This document shows, in pieces, positions 1 to 9,651 of a stretch of DNA of 64,000 bases (position 1 is its first letter; every line of letters starts with the position of its first letter). The notes beneath the pieces are model-generated. The model had not been told where the DNA came from and ran no database searches. It was given only the letters and a program-made list of their open reading frames with translations. A program made the position numbers and the translations under genes. This stretch comes from Chitinophagaceae bacterium (lineage in GTDB: Bacteria; Bacteroidota; Bacteroidia; Chitinophagales; UBA10324), in the NCBI GenBank assembly GCA_016704325.1, contig JADJAG010000008.1, forward strand, positions 186,001 through 250,000. Reading direction: 5' to 3'.

Positions 1-287
1 GTCATCATACTCACAGGAATCATCACCACCTTATAGATTACAGGTAGCAATGGTTCATGGTTCTCTGTTTCACAGATGTACTTGATAAACCGGCCTTCGC
101 TGTCCACCAAAAGATCTTCACCATTTACTTTAATTCGATAGTAGGTAATATCGCAATCGGTTGCGCTTTTATAAACGGCGGCAAATACTTTAATGGCCCC
201 TTCCTTCTTTTTAAGCTTCGGAGCATCGGCCAGTGCGGTTGTTGACACCATGAGCAACAACAGAAAAAGAGCGCTAAGTTGTTTCAT
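1..287 (-). CDS. Secreted hypothetical protein, 3'-truncated by window edge
   Basis: Reading leftward from an ATG at 287 gives an open frame to the window edge without a stop, so only the N-terminal 95 or so residues are visible. It starts with a clean signal peptide (MKQLSALFLLLLMVSTTALA, then DAPKLKKK), followed by a soluble segment with the phrases KVFAAVYKSATDCDITYYRIK and DSEGRFIKYICE. This suggests a small exported protein. I do not recognise the family. The plus-strand frame over the same bases has no signal peptide or plausible start context and is a shadow. The visible part gives no function. Confidence 0.6.
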   Translation of the reverse strand, partial: MKQLSALFLLLLMVSTTALADAPKLKKKEGAIKVFAAVYKSATDCDITYYRIKVNGEDLLVDSEGRFIKYICETENHEPLLPVIYKVVMIPVSMM

Positions 288-407
288 CTTACTAAGTTTT
301 CCTTCCGGCTTTGCCAACAATATGCCAGAAGAAAAACTCAGTAACCGGTTAACAGGTATTTAACAAAAAGGTGATACGAAAATTTCTGCAGTCGTATAAA
401 ATCAACA

Positions 408-1559
408 TCAGTTTATATCCTGACCACTTTCCAATTTTGCAACAGCCTGCTTCATACTCTCTTTATTTTGCGGATCCGGTGCGCTTTCATAGGCCGTCTT
501 CGCATACTTCAGTGCTGCTTTATAGTTACCCATTGCAGAATAGCCGCGTGCCATTCCCACATTTACCACCCATTCTTTAGGATGCTCCTTTTGATTGTAC
601 TCAAAAATTTTCATCGCTTCCTCTTTCTTGCCCTGTGTGATCAGTTGCCTGCCATAAAAATGTACCTGCAGTGCTGTTGCCGTAGGATGCCTGATCGCTT
701 TTTGCATGGTTGCTTCCGATTCTTCCTTCCTTCCCAATGCATCCAGCACCTGCGATTTTGTTGATAGGGTAGTAAAATTTTCTTCCCCGATAAATGGAAG
801 GCTGATCGCATTTTCCGACCAGGTTAATGCCTCATCGAGGTTCACTTTTTTAGTTACACAATAAGCTGCCGCATCATTCCAGTTCTCCCATTTGAATCCT
901 GTTGAATTCTGTAACTGGCGGCGCATATTGTCAACATACAATTTATTGATTTCCGGAACCTTGATCACAAAAGGGATCATTTTATTTTCCCATATCAGTG
1001 CACAGGTTGCCTGGTCCTGCTGCCTGTCGGTGAACGCATAGGTGAGCCATTCTGTATAAGGCGCATCGGCAGGCATAGCAGTCACCCGCAAAGCATCTTC
1101 CGCCTGATTATAGAAGAAACTTCCCCAGGCAGTATGATTATTTGAAAAAATTAATGTCCAGGGACCGGTCTTCTCAACAATGATGAAGAACCCATAGGTA
1201 CCTGCTTTAATCGGCTGGCCCTGTACTGTTACATCATGTGAAAAAGTTATCGTAGTATTTTCATTGGCTCCGGCACGCCAGGGTGCTGCCTTGCTGCTGC
1301 CAAATCCCTGGTCAGTCAATCCATAAGGAACCAGTTCACCCCAGATTTTTCCTTTGCGGTCTTCACCGGCAGGTCCGGTCACATTCGGACTACTATAGTT
1401 AACGGTGACAGAAACAAGCGCCCCTATATATTGTGTTATTGTAGATTTGTTATTGTCACCGCTCGGTGGCTGAATGATGGGCTGCGCAACAACAGTTTGC
1501 ATGCCGAAGCAAAGCAAAAGCATAAACAGGAAGCCTGAAGCACGTGTAAATGTTCTCAT
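408..1559 (-). CDS. DUF2911 domain protein with C-terminal TPR repeats
   Basis: Exported protein of about 383 residues. The start at 1559 is preferred over an in-frame ATG 25 codons upstream because it puts the signal peptide (MRTFTRASGFLFMLLLCFGM...VVAQ) at the N-terminus. The first half matches DUF2911 by eye: GKIWGELVPYG, WRAGANENTTITFSHDV, a GTYGFFIIV stretch and an SNNHTAWGSFFY stretch. The last 130 residues read as tetratricopeptide repeats (GRKEESEATMQKAI, GKKEEAMKIFEYNQ, GNYKAALKYAKTAYE). Proteins of this architecture are common in Bacteroidota and their function is unknown. TPRs suggest protein-protein contacts in the periplasm (inference). It is transcribed divergently from ettA. 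Confidence 0.85.
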   Translation of the reverse strand: MRTFTRASGFLFMLLLCFGMQTVVAQPIIQPPSGDNNKSTITQYIGALVSVTVNYSSPNVTGPAGEDRKGKIWGELVPYGLTDQGFGSSKAAPWRAGANENTTITFSHDVTVQGQPIKAGTYGFFIIVEKTGPWTLIFSNNHTAWGSFFYNQAEDALRVTAMPADAPYTEWLTYAFTDRQQDQATCALIWENKMIPFVIKVPEINKLYVDNMRRQLQNSTGFKWENWNDAAAYCVTKKVNLDEALTWSENAISLPFIGEENFTTLSTKSQVLDALGRKEESEATMQKAIRHPTATALQVHFYGRQLITQGKKEEAMKIFEYNQKEHPKEWVVNVGMARGYSAMGNYKAALKYAKTAYESAPDPQNKESMKQAVAKLESGQDIN

Positions 1560-1691
1560 GGATAGTTTATTTAGGTTCAGATCAAACGTAAGCTGTTGTT
1601 TGCTCAGAATTGAATTTTTTAGTTGCATCCTCAAAAATCATCGACCATCGGTAATACCTTATCGACATCTGGCGGAGTTCAGGGGGTGAAT

Positions 1692-1788
1692 TGGGTGTGG
1701 GGGGGATAGAGCAATTTAACCATTTAGCAATTTAACCATTTAACCCACCAACCATTACTTTGACAAGATGAACGAATTGTCGTACACC
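1692..1788 (+). repeat. Remnant of MITE-like element (right half) upstream of ettA
   Basis: Contains the octamer-like TTTAACCATT units, the phrase CCACCAACCATTACTTTG, ACAAGATGAACGAATTG and the right terminus TTGTCGTACACC (1777-1788). All of these recur in the copies near 23.6, 24.6 and 44.8 kb. A degenerate TGGGTGTGG at 1692 may be the collapsed left end. The heptamer section present in the long copies is absent. The right terminus lies 67 bp before the ettA start codon. Confidence 0.7.
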
Positions 1789-1826
1789 TATCTTTCCAGA
1801 TACTTTCTCCATCCATCCTTATATTG

Positions 1827-1834
1827 TACCTTCG
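1827..1834 (+). promoter_or_regulatory. Putative Bacteroidota -7 promoter box for ettA
   Basis: TACCTTCG resembles the Bacteroidota -7 consensus TAnnTTTG with one mismatch and sits 21 bp upstream of the ettA start. No strong -33 box (TTTG) was evident. It was assigned by eye from position and consensus only. Confidence 0.4.
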
Positions 1835-1855
1835 CGCAAAATTTTTCAAAAATAC

Positions 1856-3535
1856 ATGGCTGACAACAAGATCATCTTTTCAATGCAGGGCGTTGGAAAG
1901 ATCATTCCACCCAATAACAAGGAAATACTGAAGAATATTTATCTCTCATTCTATTACGGAGCGAAGATCGGCATCATCGGTTCGAATGGAAGCGGTAAAT
2001 CCACCCTCCTTAAAATTATCGCAGGAGTGGATAAAGAATACCAGGGCAAAATTCAATTTGAGAAGGATTATTCTATTGGCATGCTGGAGCAGGAACCACA
2101 CCTGGATGATACTAAAACGGTGATGGAAATTGTGAGAGAAGGTGTGAAGCCCGTGATAGACCTGATTAAAGAATTTGAGGATATCAGCAATAAATTCTCT
2201 GAACCCATGTCTGACGAAGCCATGGAAAAACTCACCAACCGCATGGGTGAGGTGCAGGAAAAGATTGATGCTGTAGATGGTTGGGAAATAGATTCTAAAC
2301 TGGAAAGGGCTTTGGATGCACTGAATTGCCCGGAAGGCGACTCCCCTACCAAAAATCTTTCCGGGGGTGAACTGAGAAGGGTGGCATTGTGCAGGCTATT
2401 GCTGCAACAACCGGATATCCTGCTGCTTGATGAGCCGACGAATCACCTGGATGCCGAGTCCATTTTATGGCTTGAACAATACCTGAAGGATTATAAAGGA
2501 ACCGTAATAGCAGTAACCCATGATCGCTATTTCCTCGATAATGTGGCAGGCTGGATTTTAGAACTGGATCGTGGTGAAGGTATTCCCTGGAAAGGAAATT
2601 ACTCATCATGGCTCGATCAGAAGCAGATACGCCTGGCACAGGAAGAGAAGACGGAATCGAAACGCCAGAAGACACTACAACGCGAATTGGAATGGGTACG
2701 CATGGGACAGAAAGCAAGACAGGCAAAATCAAAGGCCCGTATCCAGAATTACGAGAAGATGGCCAGCGAGGAGACGAAACAGAAAGAGGAAAAACTGGAA
2801 CTCTTTATACCACCCGGACCACGATTGGGTGCCAACGTGATTGAAGCAAAGGATTTAATGAAAGCTTTTGGAGATAAGGAGTTGTTTGAGCATCTGAATT
2901 TCAGTTTACCACAAGGCGGCATTGTTGGAATTATTGGCCCCAATGGTGCCGGTAAGACTACTTTATTCCGCATGATTCTCGGACTGGAAAAGCCCGATCA
3001 GGGTGAAATAAAGATCGGCGAGACCGTAAAGATCTCTTATGTAGATCAGCACCACACAAAGATTGATGTGAGTAAGACCGTGTATGAAGTGATCAGCGGT
3101 GGAACAGAATGGATTGAGATCGGAAAATACAAAGTGCTCTCCAGGGCTTATGTAGGTAAGTTCAATTTCCAGGGCAATGATCAACAGAAAAAAGTAGAAG
3201 TACTTTCCGGAGGAGAAAAAAATAGGCTGCACCTTGCGCTCACTTTACGCGAAGAAGCAAATGTGCTTTTATTGGATGAGCCTACCAACGACCTGGACGT
3301 AAATACACTTCGTTCATTAGAAGAAGCCTTAGAGAATTTCGCTGGCTGTGCCGTAATAATATCCCACGACCGTTGGTTTTTAGACCGTGTTTGTACGCAT
3401 ATTCTTGCTTTTGAAGGAGATGGAAATGTGTATTGGTTTGAAGGAAGTTTTTCGGATTATGAAGAGAATAAGAAGAAGCGTTTGGGTGATGTGCAGCCGC
3501 ATAGGTTTAGGTATAAGAAGTTGGTGGCGGGGTGA
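1856..3535 (+). CDS. ettA: Energy-dependent translational throttle protein EttA (ABC-F ATPase)
   Basis: A 559-residue cytosolic ABC-F protein, close to the usual EttA length of about 555. It has two ATPase cassettes. The first has Walker A GSNGSGKST (about 42-50), signature LSGGE (about 168) and Walker B ILLLDEPTNHLD. The second has Walker A GPNGAGKTT (about 361-369), signature LSGGEK (about 448) and Walker B VLLLDEPTNDLD. Between them is the basic interdomain linker (QKARQAKSKARIQNYEKM) typical of EttA. EttA binds the ribosomal E site and gates entry into the elongation cycle according to the ADP/ATP ratio. There are no membrane segments. The gene appears monocistronic, with a MITE remnant upstream and a 24-bp VNTR starting directly at its stop codon. 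Confidence 0.96.
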   Translation: MADNKIIFSMQGVGKIIPPNNKEILKNIYLSFYYGAKIGIIGSNGSGKSTLLKIIAGVDKEYQGKIQFEKDYSIGMLEQEPHLDDTKTVMEIVREGVKPVIDLIKEFEDISNKFSEPMSDEAMEKLTNRMGEVQEKIDAVDGWEIDSKLERALDALNCPEGDSPTKNLSGGELRRVALCRLLLQQPDILLLDEPTNHLDAESILWLEQYLKDYKGTVIAVTHDRYFLDNVAGWILELDRGEGIPWKGNYSSWLDQKQIRLAQEEKTESKRQKTLQRELEWVRMGQKARQAKSKARIQNYEKMASEETKQKEEKLELFIPPGPRLGANVIEAKDLMKAFGDKELFEHLNFSLPQGGIVGIIGPNGAGKTTLFRMILGLEKPDQGEIKIGETVKISYVDQHHTKIDVSKTVYEVISGGTEWIEIGKYKVLSRAYVGKFNFQGNDQQKKVEVLSGGEKNRLHLALTLREEANVLLLDEPTNDLDVNTLRSLEEALENFAGCAVIISHDRWFLDRVCTHILAFEGDGNVYWFEGSFSDYEENKKKRLGDVQPHRFRYKKLVAG

Positions 3536-3660
3536 TGTGCCGATTTGTTGATGAGTTGATGTGCCGATTTGTTGATGGGTTGATGTGCCGATGTGTTGAT
3601 GGGTTGATGTGCCGATTTGGTGATGGGTTGATTTGGTGATGTGCTGATTTTTCAATGAGT
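3536..3660 (+). repeat. 24-bp tandem repeat (VNTR) directly after ettA stop codon
   Basis: Four near-perfect copies of a 24-bp unit (GATGTGCCGATTTGTTGATG plus a GGTT-like end), then a degenerate fifth copy and traces to about 3680. The minus-strand frame through it reads as (QIGTSTHQ)n, which is a by-product of the repeat. There are no spacers, so it is not a CRISPR array. Confidence 0.85.
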
Positions 3661-3689
3661 TGATGCGAGGATGTGGAGATAATTTACAT

Positions 3690-3790
3690 GATGGTTAAAT
3701 GGTTAAATGGCTAATTGACTAAATTGACTAAATTGACTAAATTGGCTAATTGGCTAATTGGCTAATTGGCTAATTGGTTAAATGGTTGGT
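3690..3790 (+). repeat. Octamer tandem repeats related to MITE interior, inverted
   Basis: Runs of TGACTAAAT and then GGCTAATT units, bracketed by GGTTAAATGG and ending GGTTAAATGGTTGGTTG. The reverse complement closely resembles the (ATTTAGCC)n...CCATTTAACCCACCAACC interior of the MITE-like elements. No terminal TTGTCGTACACC is present here, so this is an internal fragment or an independent expansion. Confidence 0.65.
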
Positions 3791-3860
3791 TGTGGTGAGG
3801 TTGAGTTTAGACCTTTAATTTTTTTTGTAACAAAGGGCTATCCTATTTCCGTCATAATGC

Positions 3861-4427
3861 ATGATGGATAATTATCGGATGCTGATAACGGCAGGTTGGA
3901 TAGTTAGTTTACTGCTGTATTCCTTTTTGCTTCAGGCGCAGCATAGTGTGCTTGTTTTTGAAAACAGGTTTACCGGAAAACGTGTATTACTTAAACCGGG
4001 TAATGAGGTACGCCTTAGGTTTACCGTTCGTGATACGGTGAATGCACCTTTTGATGTAGCGGTTAATGATATTACCGTAGAGGCTACCGTGGAAGGAATT
4101 AGTTCCGGCACTATTTATTTAGCTACAAAGAATAAATATTTTGACCGCACATCTATTGAAGTGCCATTATCAGCAATTGAAGCGTTTCGCAAATACAGCC
4201 CACTGCGACCATTTACAAAAGCTGCAAGTATTGTACTGGCATCGGCGGCCGGATTATTAGCTACGCTGCAAATTTCGGAGAGCGGCGATATCGTAAGTTG
4301 GGAAAGCGCGGGGTTAGCCGTTGCAGCAAGCAGTGCTGTATTGTTGAGCAAAGAGTTGTTCTCAGATAAATTAAAATTTCATATGGTGGAAGGTTGGGCT
4401 CCACATTTGAAAATAGTAAGACAATAG
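3861..4427 (+). CDS. Hypothetical membrane/exported protein
   Basis: A 188-residue protein. It has an N-terminal hydrophobic segment (ITAGWIVSLLLYSFLLQAQ) that could be a signal peptide, then a beta-rich stretch (HSVLVFENRFTGKRVLLKPGNEVRLRFTV). Two weakly hydrophobic alanine-rich stretches follow near residues 118-135 and 148-165. I do not recognise the family. The opening phrase, a rule-like VLLKPGNEVRLRF followed by an effect-like GTIYLATKN, recalls small Bacteroidota envelope proteins, but this is an impression only. The MMD start is used; an ATG 10 bases further in frame (MLITAG) would shorten the basic N-terminus. Confidence 0.65.
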   Translation: MMDNYRMLITAGWIVSLLLYSFLLQAQHSVLVFENRFTGKRVLLKPGNEVRLRFTVRDTVNAPFDVAVNDITVEATVEGISSGTIYLATKNKYFDRTSIEVPLSAIEAFRKYSPLRPFTKAASIVLASAAGLLATLQISESGDIVSWESAGLAVAASSAVLLSKELFSDKLKFHMVEGWAPHLKIVRQ

Positions 4428-4651
4428 CCTAAAGATTGCTCAGTTAGTTTTACCGGATCAAAGAATGATTTCATGGAATGAACTGACAATACTGCAACAT
4501 TCGTCTTTTTCCTTTGACTTTTTTCCCTGGCAGAGAATATATATCTACGAAAAGGAAATGCAAAACAAAACACCTGCTTGCAGGCAAGCATGGAGTATTA
4601 AGATCGAGTGTGCATCCGTTCGACACCCACGTGCGTAGACCAGATTGCAAC

Positions 4652-6229
4652 TCACCTTTGCAAAACCATCTTTATCCCCTGGCTGTATTTCCCGTCAGAG
4701 ATGGAAATCAAATATTCTCCGGTAGATAATGATGGATTTATTGACAATGCCATGGAATGCTCCCCTTTATTCTGAGCCACACTGGTAATGAATCTTTGCA
4801 CCTCGCGTCCCAGCATGTCAAAAAGAGAAATGGTAATATTATAGTCATCAATAAGTATATAGCTGATGTTGGCCTCGGAGGTTACCGGGTTTGGGTAAAT
4901 CAGCACTGGTTGCTGATTGGTCGTTGAATCAATGATACCGACCTGCAACCCTGATAAATAGCGTAGAGCAATAAATCCAAGCTCATCGGAATATCCGGCT
5001 CCAACGATTCTTTGTTGTTTGTCCATTGCTATGGATAAAATGTAAGATTTTAGCAGTGAGGTTACAACAACACCATTATTTCCAAAACTACTATCTAAAT
5101 TACCTTCCTGTAAAACCCGCATCACCATGATTGTATTTTTTACATTAAAAGAAGAAGGAGAGCAATAACCCGCCAGAACAATTTTTCCATCTGATTGATT
5201 TATTGCACTAAATACAGGTACTCTGGAAAATCCTGGAATTAGCAATGATTTCTTGCCACCTATTCCAAAGTTGTTGTCAAGAGTTCCATCACTGTTGTAT
5301 TTTGCAATAGCCACATATCCAGTAGTGTCATTAGATATGCCTGTTTCTCCAGCTAATACAATTTTCCCATCAGGCTGAATGATAAGATCATAGGCAAAAG
5401 AACCGCTATTATAAATATTAGTATTGTAGAAATATATTGTATCCTTTCCATCCCCATTAAAATTGTTATCCAGAGAACCGTTAGCGTTGTATCGGGCAAT
5501 AGCAAAAGAACAATCTGTGGTACTATATGAACCTCCGCCTACAACTGTTTTCCCATCCGGTTGCACCTGAATGCAAGTAGGGGAAGCATACTGATTTCCG
5601 ATCGGTGTTAAAACAATACCATTTGAACCAAAAGTGTTATCCACAGTGCCGTTGCTGGTAAATCGCGCAACACCGAAAACGTTATTATTTGAAACTGTAG
5701 AGGTTGATACTACAGTAGTGATTTTCTGGTCAGGACCTATAGCTAATCCCCTGCTGGAATTAGAAAACTGATGCGGATCCGTTAAAGTATAAATCAATTT
5801 GCCGGCAGTTCCAAAGGAGTAGTCTAATGTTCCATTAGCGTGCAAACGGATCAATGTACACGCTAACCCGTCAAATGTTGCGCACGTGCCGGCAACAACT
5901 ATTTTACCGTCTGATTGAACAGCGATTTTTCCATGCAGGTTACTTCCAGCACCAACCGTTGTTTTCGATATTCCATTTGTGCCAAACGTACTGTCGAGAC
6001 TACCAGAGTCATTCAATCTGATAACAGTAAATCCATCAGTTCCAATTCCACCATACCCGCATACTAAAATTTTTCCATCCATCTGAACAGCAATATCAGT
6101 AGCATCTCCATCGGAAAATGGGGCAACAATTCCATTTACACCAAAGGTGCTGTCCAAATCACCTGCCTGGCTCAGTGCTTTCTCGTTGAATAAAGCAAAG
6201 AATAATAATACCATTAGGGTTCGTTTCAT
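4652..6229 (-). CDS. Delta-60 repeat protein with T9SS C-terminal sorting domain
   Basis: A 525-residue secreted protein. The signal peptide (MKRTLMVLLFFALFNEKALSQ) is followed by seven copies of the delta-60 repeat signature (LDSTFGVNG, LDSTFGTNG, LDYSFGTAG, VDNTFGSNG, LDNNFNGDG, LDNNFGIGG, LDSSFGNNG). Each is paired with a QxDGKI(V/L)xxG strand, so a seven-bladed beta-propeller is plausible (inference). The last 90 residues (IYPNPVTSEANISYIL...GEYLISISDGKYSQGIKMVLQR) are a T9SS type A sorting domain, predicting export through the outer membrane and anchoring or release at the surface. The biological role of such proteins is unknown. It is transcribed divergently from the M1 peptidase. Confidence 0.88.
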   Translation of the reverse strand: MKRTLMVLLFFALFNEKALSQAGDLDSTFGVNGIVAPFSDGDATDIAVQMDGKILVCGYGGIGTDGFTVIRLNDSGSLDSTFGTNGISKTTVGAGSNLHGKIAVQSDGKIVVAGTCATFDGLACTLIRLHANGTLDYSFGTAGKLIYTLTDPHQFSNSSRGLAIGPDQKITTVVSTSTVSNNNVFGVARFTSNGTVDNTFGSNGIVLTPIGNQYASPTCIQVQPDGKTVVGGGSYSTTDCSFAIARYNANGSLDNNFNGDGKDTIYFYNTNIYNSGSFAYDLIIQPDGKIVLAGETGISNDTTGYVAIAKYNSDGTLDNNFGIGGKKSLLIPGFSRVPVFSAINQSDGKIVLAGYCSPSSFNVKNTIMVMRVLQEGNLDSSFGNNGVVVTSLLKSYILSIAMDKQQRIVGAGYSDELGFIALRYLSGLQVGIIDSTTNQQPVLIYPNPVTSEANISYILIDDYNITISLFDMLGREVQRFITSVAQNKGEHSMALSINPSLSTGEYLISISDGKYSQGIKMVLQR

Positions 6230-6618
6230 TTTGTTATTATTTAATTATGACAATCATTTTTTCAGCCACGATAATTTTTTTTGAGTGAATAACAATTTCC
6301 CGGATTAAAATCCGGATGCTCATTAGATTATGATTGCAAAACCCGACCAACGGGTAATTCAGATATCCGAATGTAGTTAAACATATTTATGATTTCTTAT
6401 GAGAGAGATCATGAAAAGCCGGAATACTTACCAGTGAATGGTTTGGAGTTGACAAATTGATAAAAAAGCTTCCATAAATGTTACGGGACTTATTCTAAAA
6501 CAACCGTTAGTCCGGATTAGCAATCACAATGTTCGAAACCTTCAGAACCGTCGACGCATCGGCTGTAATTACCTGCCAAAATATTTCTTCCTAATTTTCC
6601 AATTCAACCTGACTAATA
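6230..6618. other. Divergent intergenic region, no gene seen
   Basis: A 389-bp AT-rich gap between two divergently transcribed secreted-protein genes. It must hold both promoters, but I could not single out a convincing TTTG/TAnnTTTG pair, and I see no RNA gene or repeat. Confidence 0.5.
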
Positions 6619-8580
6619 ATGCCGCGTTTCCTGAGCATATTGATTCTATTCATTCTGGTAATGATCAGTCCCCGCTTAACTGCGCAGGAAATCTTCAATG
6701 CACAGTTGCTGGAAAAGATCATTCAGCGTGAGCAGCAAAGTGCGGAGCCTAAAATCTCTTTCCGGGAATCCGCTGTCACGGATGATTACAACCTGAATTA
6801 CCTGGATGCTTATTGGGAACTGGATCCTGCAGTCTACTACATCAAAGGCTCCCTTACCTATTACTTTCAGCCTGCTGAAAATGGACTGGCTTCTATTTCC
6901 TTCGACCTGTCTGATTCATTGCAGTTCAGTTATTTCATTTACCATGGAGATACAGGCTTTAATTACATACGATCAGGCAATAACATCGTTCAACTTCCAT
7001 TGCCACAGACTGTGCCTCCCGGAATTCAGGATTCTATTACGCTCTGTTATGAAGGCAAGCCGGCTTCCACCGGTTTCGGAAGTTTTGTGCAGGAGACCCA
7101 CGATGATCAGCCTATTATCTGGACACTCTCTGAGCCGTATGGCGCCAGCGACTGGTTTCCCTGCAAAAACAGTCTGACTGATAAGATAGATTCCATTGAT
7201 CTCTTTATAAAAACTCCGGCAATAAATCACGTGGGTACCGCCGGTATTTTAATGAGCGAGACCCCTGTGCCGGGAAGCAATGATAAAATTATTCACTGGC
7301 GCCACCGCTACCCTATCGTTACGTATTTGATTGGTCTGGCTGTTACCAATTATTCTGTGATACATCAAAATGTAGCTTTAAACAGCGGCAACAATGTCCC
7401 GGTGTTGCAATACATCTATCCTGAAGATTCCGCATCGTATATGAATGACACGACGCTGATTGGTAAGTTTCTTATTTTATTCTCCGACCTGTTCGGTGAT
7501 TATCCTTTCCATGAAGAGAAGTATGGCCATGCACAATGGAACTGGGGCGGAGGAGAAGAGCATCAAACGATGAGTTTTGTTGCCAATGCCGGATTCTTTG
7601 AACTGGTAGCACATGAATTGGCCCATCAGTGGTTTGGAAATAAAATTACCTGCGGAAGCTGGGAAGATATCTGGCTCAACGAAGGTTTTGCCACTTATTT
7701 ATCCGGACTTGCCTATGAATACATTGCTCCCGACTATTGGATGGCATTTAAAGAAACACAACAGAACAGGGCTTTTAAGGATTCTACCGGATCTGTTTTT
7801 TGTGAAGATACTACTGATGTTGGCCGCATTTTCAGCGGCTCCTTATCGTATGCCAAAGGAGCTTACCTCTTGCATATGCTACGCTGGAAACTGGGTGATG
7901 AACATTTCTTCCAGGCCATACGTAATTATATTGATGATCCTGCACTCTGTTATGGATTTGCCCGTACCTCTCAATTACAGGAACACCTGGAAAGCATCAG
8001 TGGACAAAGACTGGATGAGTTCTTCGATGATTGGTACTATGGAAAAGGTTATCCTACCTATGCTGCCCGTTGGGCGAACCGGTCTGACGGGAAGGTCACT
8101 ATCAGCCTGCACCAATCGCAGAATCATCCGTCAGTTGATTTTTTTGAGATGCCGGTACCCATCAGGTTAAAAGGCGAATTGCAGGATACTACGATCGTGG
8201 TACAAAATGAAAGTAACGGTGATACGTACATTACCGGCCCTTTTTCATTTACGGTCGACAGTATTTTTATTGATCCTGAAAGGTGGTTGCTGGCGAAAAA
8301 ACTTCCGCCGGTCTACGACCCGTTGTTAGCTGCAGAACTGACCATCTATCCGAATCCGGCCGGGGACTTTGTGAGCATTGCGTATTATGGCAATTACGAT
8401 CCGGTTCAAAGCATCATACTCTATGATTTATCCGGCAGAAAATTGCTGACATTAGATACTTCTTTATCCTCCTTCTATGAACCAATAGTAGTTGACATCT
8501 CCAATATATCAGGTGGTTGTTACCTGGTTGAGGTGAATACAACTTCTAACAAATACCTGAAGAAGTTGGTGAAGTTCTGA
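6619..8580 (+). CDS. M1 family metallopeptidase with T9SS sorting domain
   Basis: A 653-residue secreted aminopeptidase-like protein. The signal peptide ends near ISPRLTAQ. The zinc site is complete: H332-E333-L-A-H336 and E355 in NEGFATY, the HExxH-x18-E spacing of gluzincins. The exopeptidase-type motif upstream reads GGGEEHQTMSF instead of the classical GAMEN, the glutamate being retained. A conserved tyrosine (SYAKGAYLLHML) probably stabilises the transition state. The C-terminal 80 residues (IYPNPAGDFVSIAYYG...YLKKLVKF) are a T9SS sorting domain, so the enzyme acts on the cell surface or outside. The role in peptide scavenging is inferred from the family. A dienelactone hydrolase gene follows 67 bp later. 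Confidence 0.93.
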   Translation: MPRFLSILILFILVMISPRLTAQEIFNAQLLEKIIQREQQSAEPKISFRESAVTDDYNLNYLDAYWELDPAVYYIKGSLTYYFQPAENGLASISFDLSDSLQFSYFIYHGDTGFNYIRSGNNIVQLPLPQTVPPGIQDSITLCYEGKPASTGFGSFVQETHDDQPIIWTLSEPYGASDWFPCKNSLTDKIDSIDLFIKTPAINHVGTAGILMSETPVPGSNDKIIHWRHRYPIVTYLIGLAVTNYSVIHQNVALNSGNNVPVLQYIYPEDSASYMNDTTLIGKFLILFSDLFGDYPFHEEKYGHAQWNWGGGEEHQTMSFVANAGFFELVAHELAHQWFGNKITCGSWEDIWLNEGFATYLSGLAYEYIAPDYWMAFKETQQNRAFKDSTGSVFCEDTTDVGRIFSGSLSYAKGAYLLHMLRWKLGDEHFFQAIRNYIDDPALCYGFARTSQLQEHLESISGQRLDEFFDDWYYGKGYPTYAARWANRSDGKVTISLHQSQNHPSVDFFEMPVPIRLKGELQDTTIVVQNESNGDTYITGPFSFTVDSIFIDPERWLLAKKLPPVYDPLLAAELTIYPNPAGDFVSIAYYGNYDPVQSIILYDLSGRKLLTLDTSLSSFYEPIVVDISNISGGCYLVEVNTTSNKYLKKLVKF

Positions 8581-8647
8581 GAACTTGGAACAACAATTGC
8601 CCGCTTTACGTGTTCCACCTATTTTTACACCCTAAAATCATTTCATC

Positions 8648-9493
8648 ATGAATACATTCAAGCTCCTTCTCATGGCACTCATTACCCTTTCTACCTCAGC
8701 AATGGCACAACAACATAAGAGTTGTTGCCAGGCACCTTCGGCCACGGCCTCCTTTGCATCACTTGCGGGTAGCAATGGTTTCTCCGGTGCTCATGAATCT
8801 CCGGCGGCAATCTCCTATGCTGCAAAAGGCAGCATGATCACTTTTACTACGCCTGATGGCAAAACGGGAAGTGCCTATTTTATTGCGGCTGAAGGCAAAT
8901 CCAATAAATATATTTTCGTATTCCAGGAGTGGTGGGGCTTGAATGATTACATAAAACGCCAGGCCGATCTGTATGCAGATTCTTTGAAAGGGGTGAATAT
9001 AATGGCCATCGACCTCTATGATGGAAAAGTTACGACCAATCCTGAAGAAGCCGGTAAATTTATGCAGGCTGCTGATGATGCGCGTATCAGGAGCATTATT
9101 ACCGGTGCCTATAGTCATATTGGAAAAGACGCAAAAGTTGCCACAGTCGGATGGTGCTTTGGCGGCGGATGGTCGCTGCAGGCTGCGTTGATTGGAGGCA
9201 AACAGACAAAAGGCTGCGTGATGTATTATGGAATGCCCGAAACAGATGTGACTAAACTAAAAAGCCTGCACAGTGATGTCGTGTTTATTTTCGCGAAAGA
9301 AGACAAATGGATCAATGAAAGTGTGAAAGAAGAATTTGTCAAAAACATGAAGACGGCCGGCAAAACACTAACGGTAAAAGAATATGATGCAGACCATGCA
9401 TTCGCTAACCCTTCCAATCCTCATTTCAACAAAGATTTTGCAATGGATGCGCAACAGATCACACTACGCTATTTCAGAACGGTTTTAAAGTAA
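8648..9493 (+). CDS. Dienelactone hydrolase family protein, exported
   Basis: A 281-residue alpha/beta-hydrolase with a signal peptide (MNTFKLLLMALITLSTSAMAQ). The DLH triad is visible: Cys170 in the nucleophile elbow GWCFGGGWS, Asp219 (FAKEDKW) and His250 (DADHAFANP). The preceding EWWGLNDYIKRQADLYA segment is typical of the family. The classical enzyme hydrolyses dienelactone in chloroaromatic degradation, but exported Bacteroidota versions have unknown substrates. A Cys-rich stretch (HKSCCQ) follows the signal peptide. A putative -7 box TATTTTTA at 8620-8627 precedes the gene. Confidence 0.9.
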   Translation: MNTFKLLLMALITLSTSAMAQQHKSCCQAPSATASFASLAGSNGFSGAHESPAAISYAAKGSMITFTTPDGKTGSAYFIAAEGKSNKYIFVFQEWWGLNDYIKRQADLYADSLKGVNIMAIDLYDGKVTTNPEEAGKFMQAADDARIRSIITGAYSHIGKDAKVATVGWCFGGGWSLQAALIGGKQTKGCVMYYGMPETDVTKLKSLHSDVVFIFAKEDKWINESVKEEFVKNMKTAGKTLTVKEYDADHAFANPSNPHFNKDFAMDAQQITLRYFRTVLK

Positions 9494-9651
9494 CTGTTGG
9501 CACCTCAATAAATCAAAGAATTAATAAGAAGGTGTGAAATTTCATCGCATAATCTGATACATGTGTTCTTCAAATCAATGCTTTGGTCGAATTAATGAAT
9601 CATATTATGTTTAGCTGCTAACAATACACCAATTTTGAAACCGGGACGGTC

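Noticed and set aside
2571..2840. Plus-strand Arg-rich frames inside ettA
   Set aside because: Out-of-frame shadows of a well-conserved gene.
3536..3660. 24-bp repeats considered as CRISPR or as a coding repeat protein (minus strand)
   Set aside because: No spacers; the reverse frame has no start context or signal and overlaps the ettA end.
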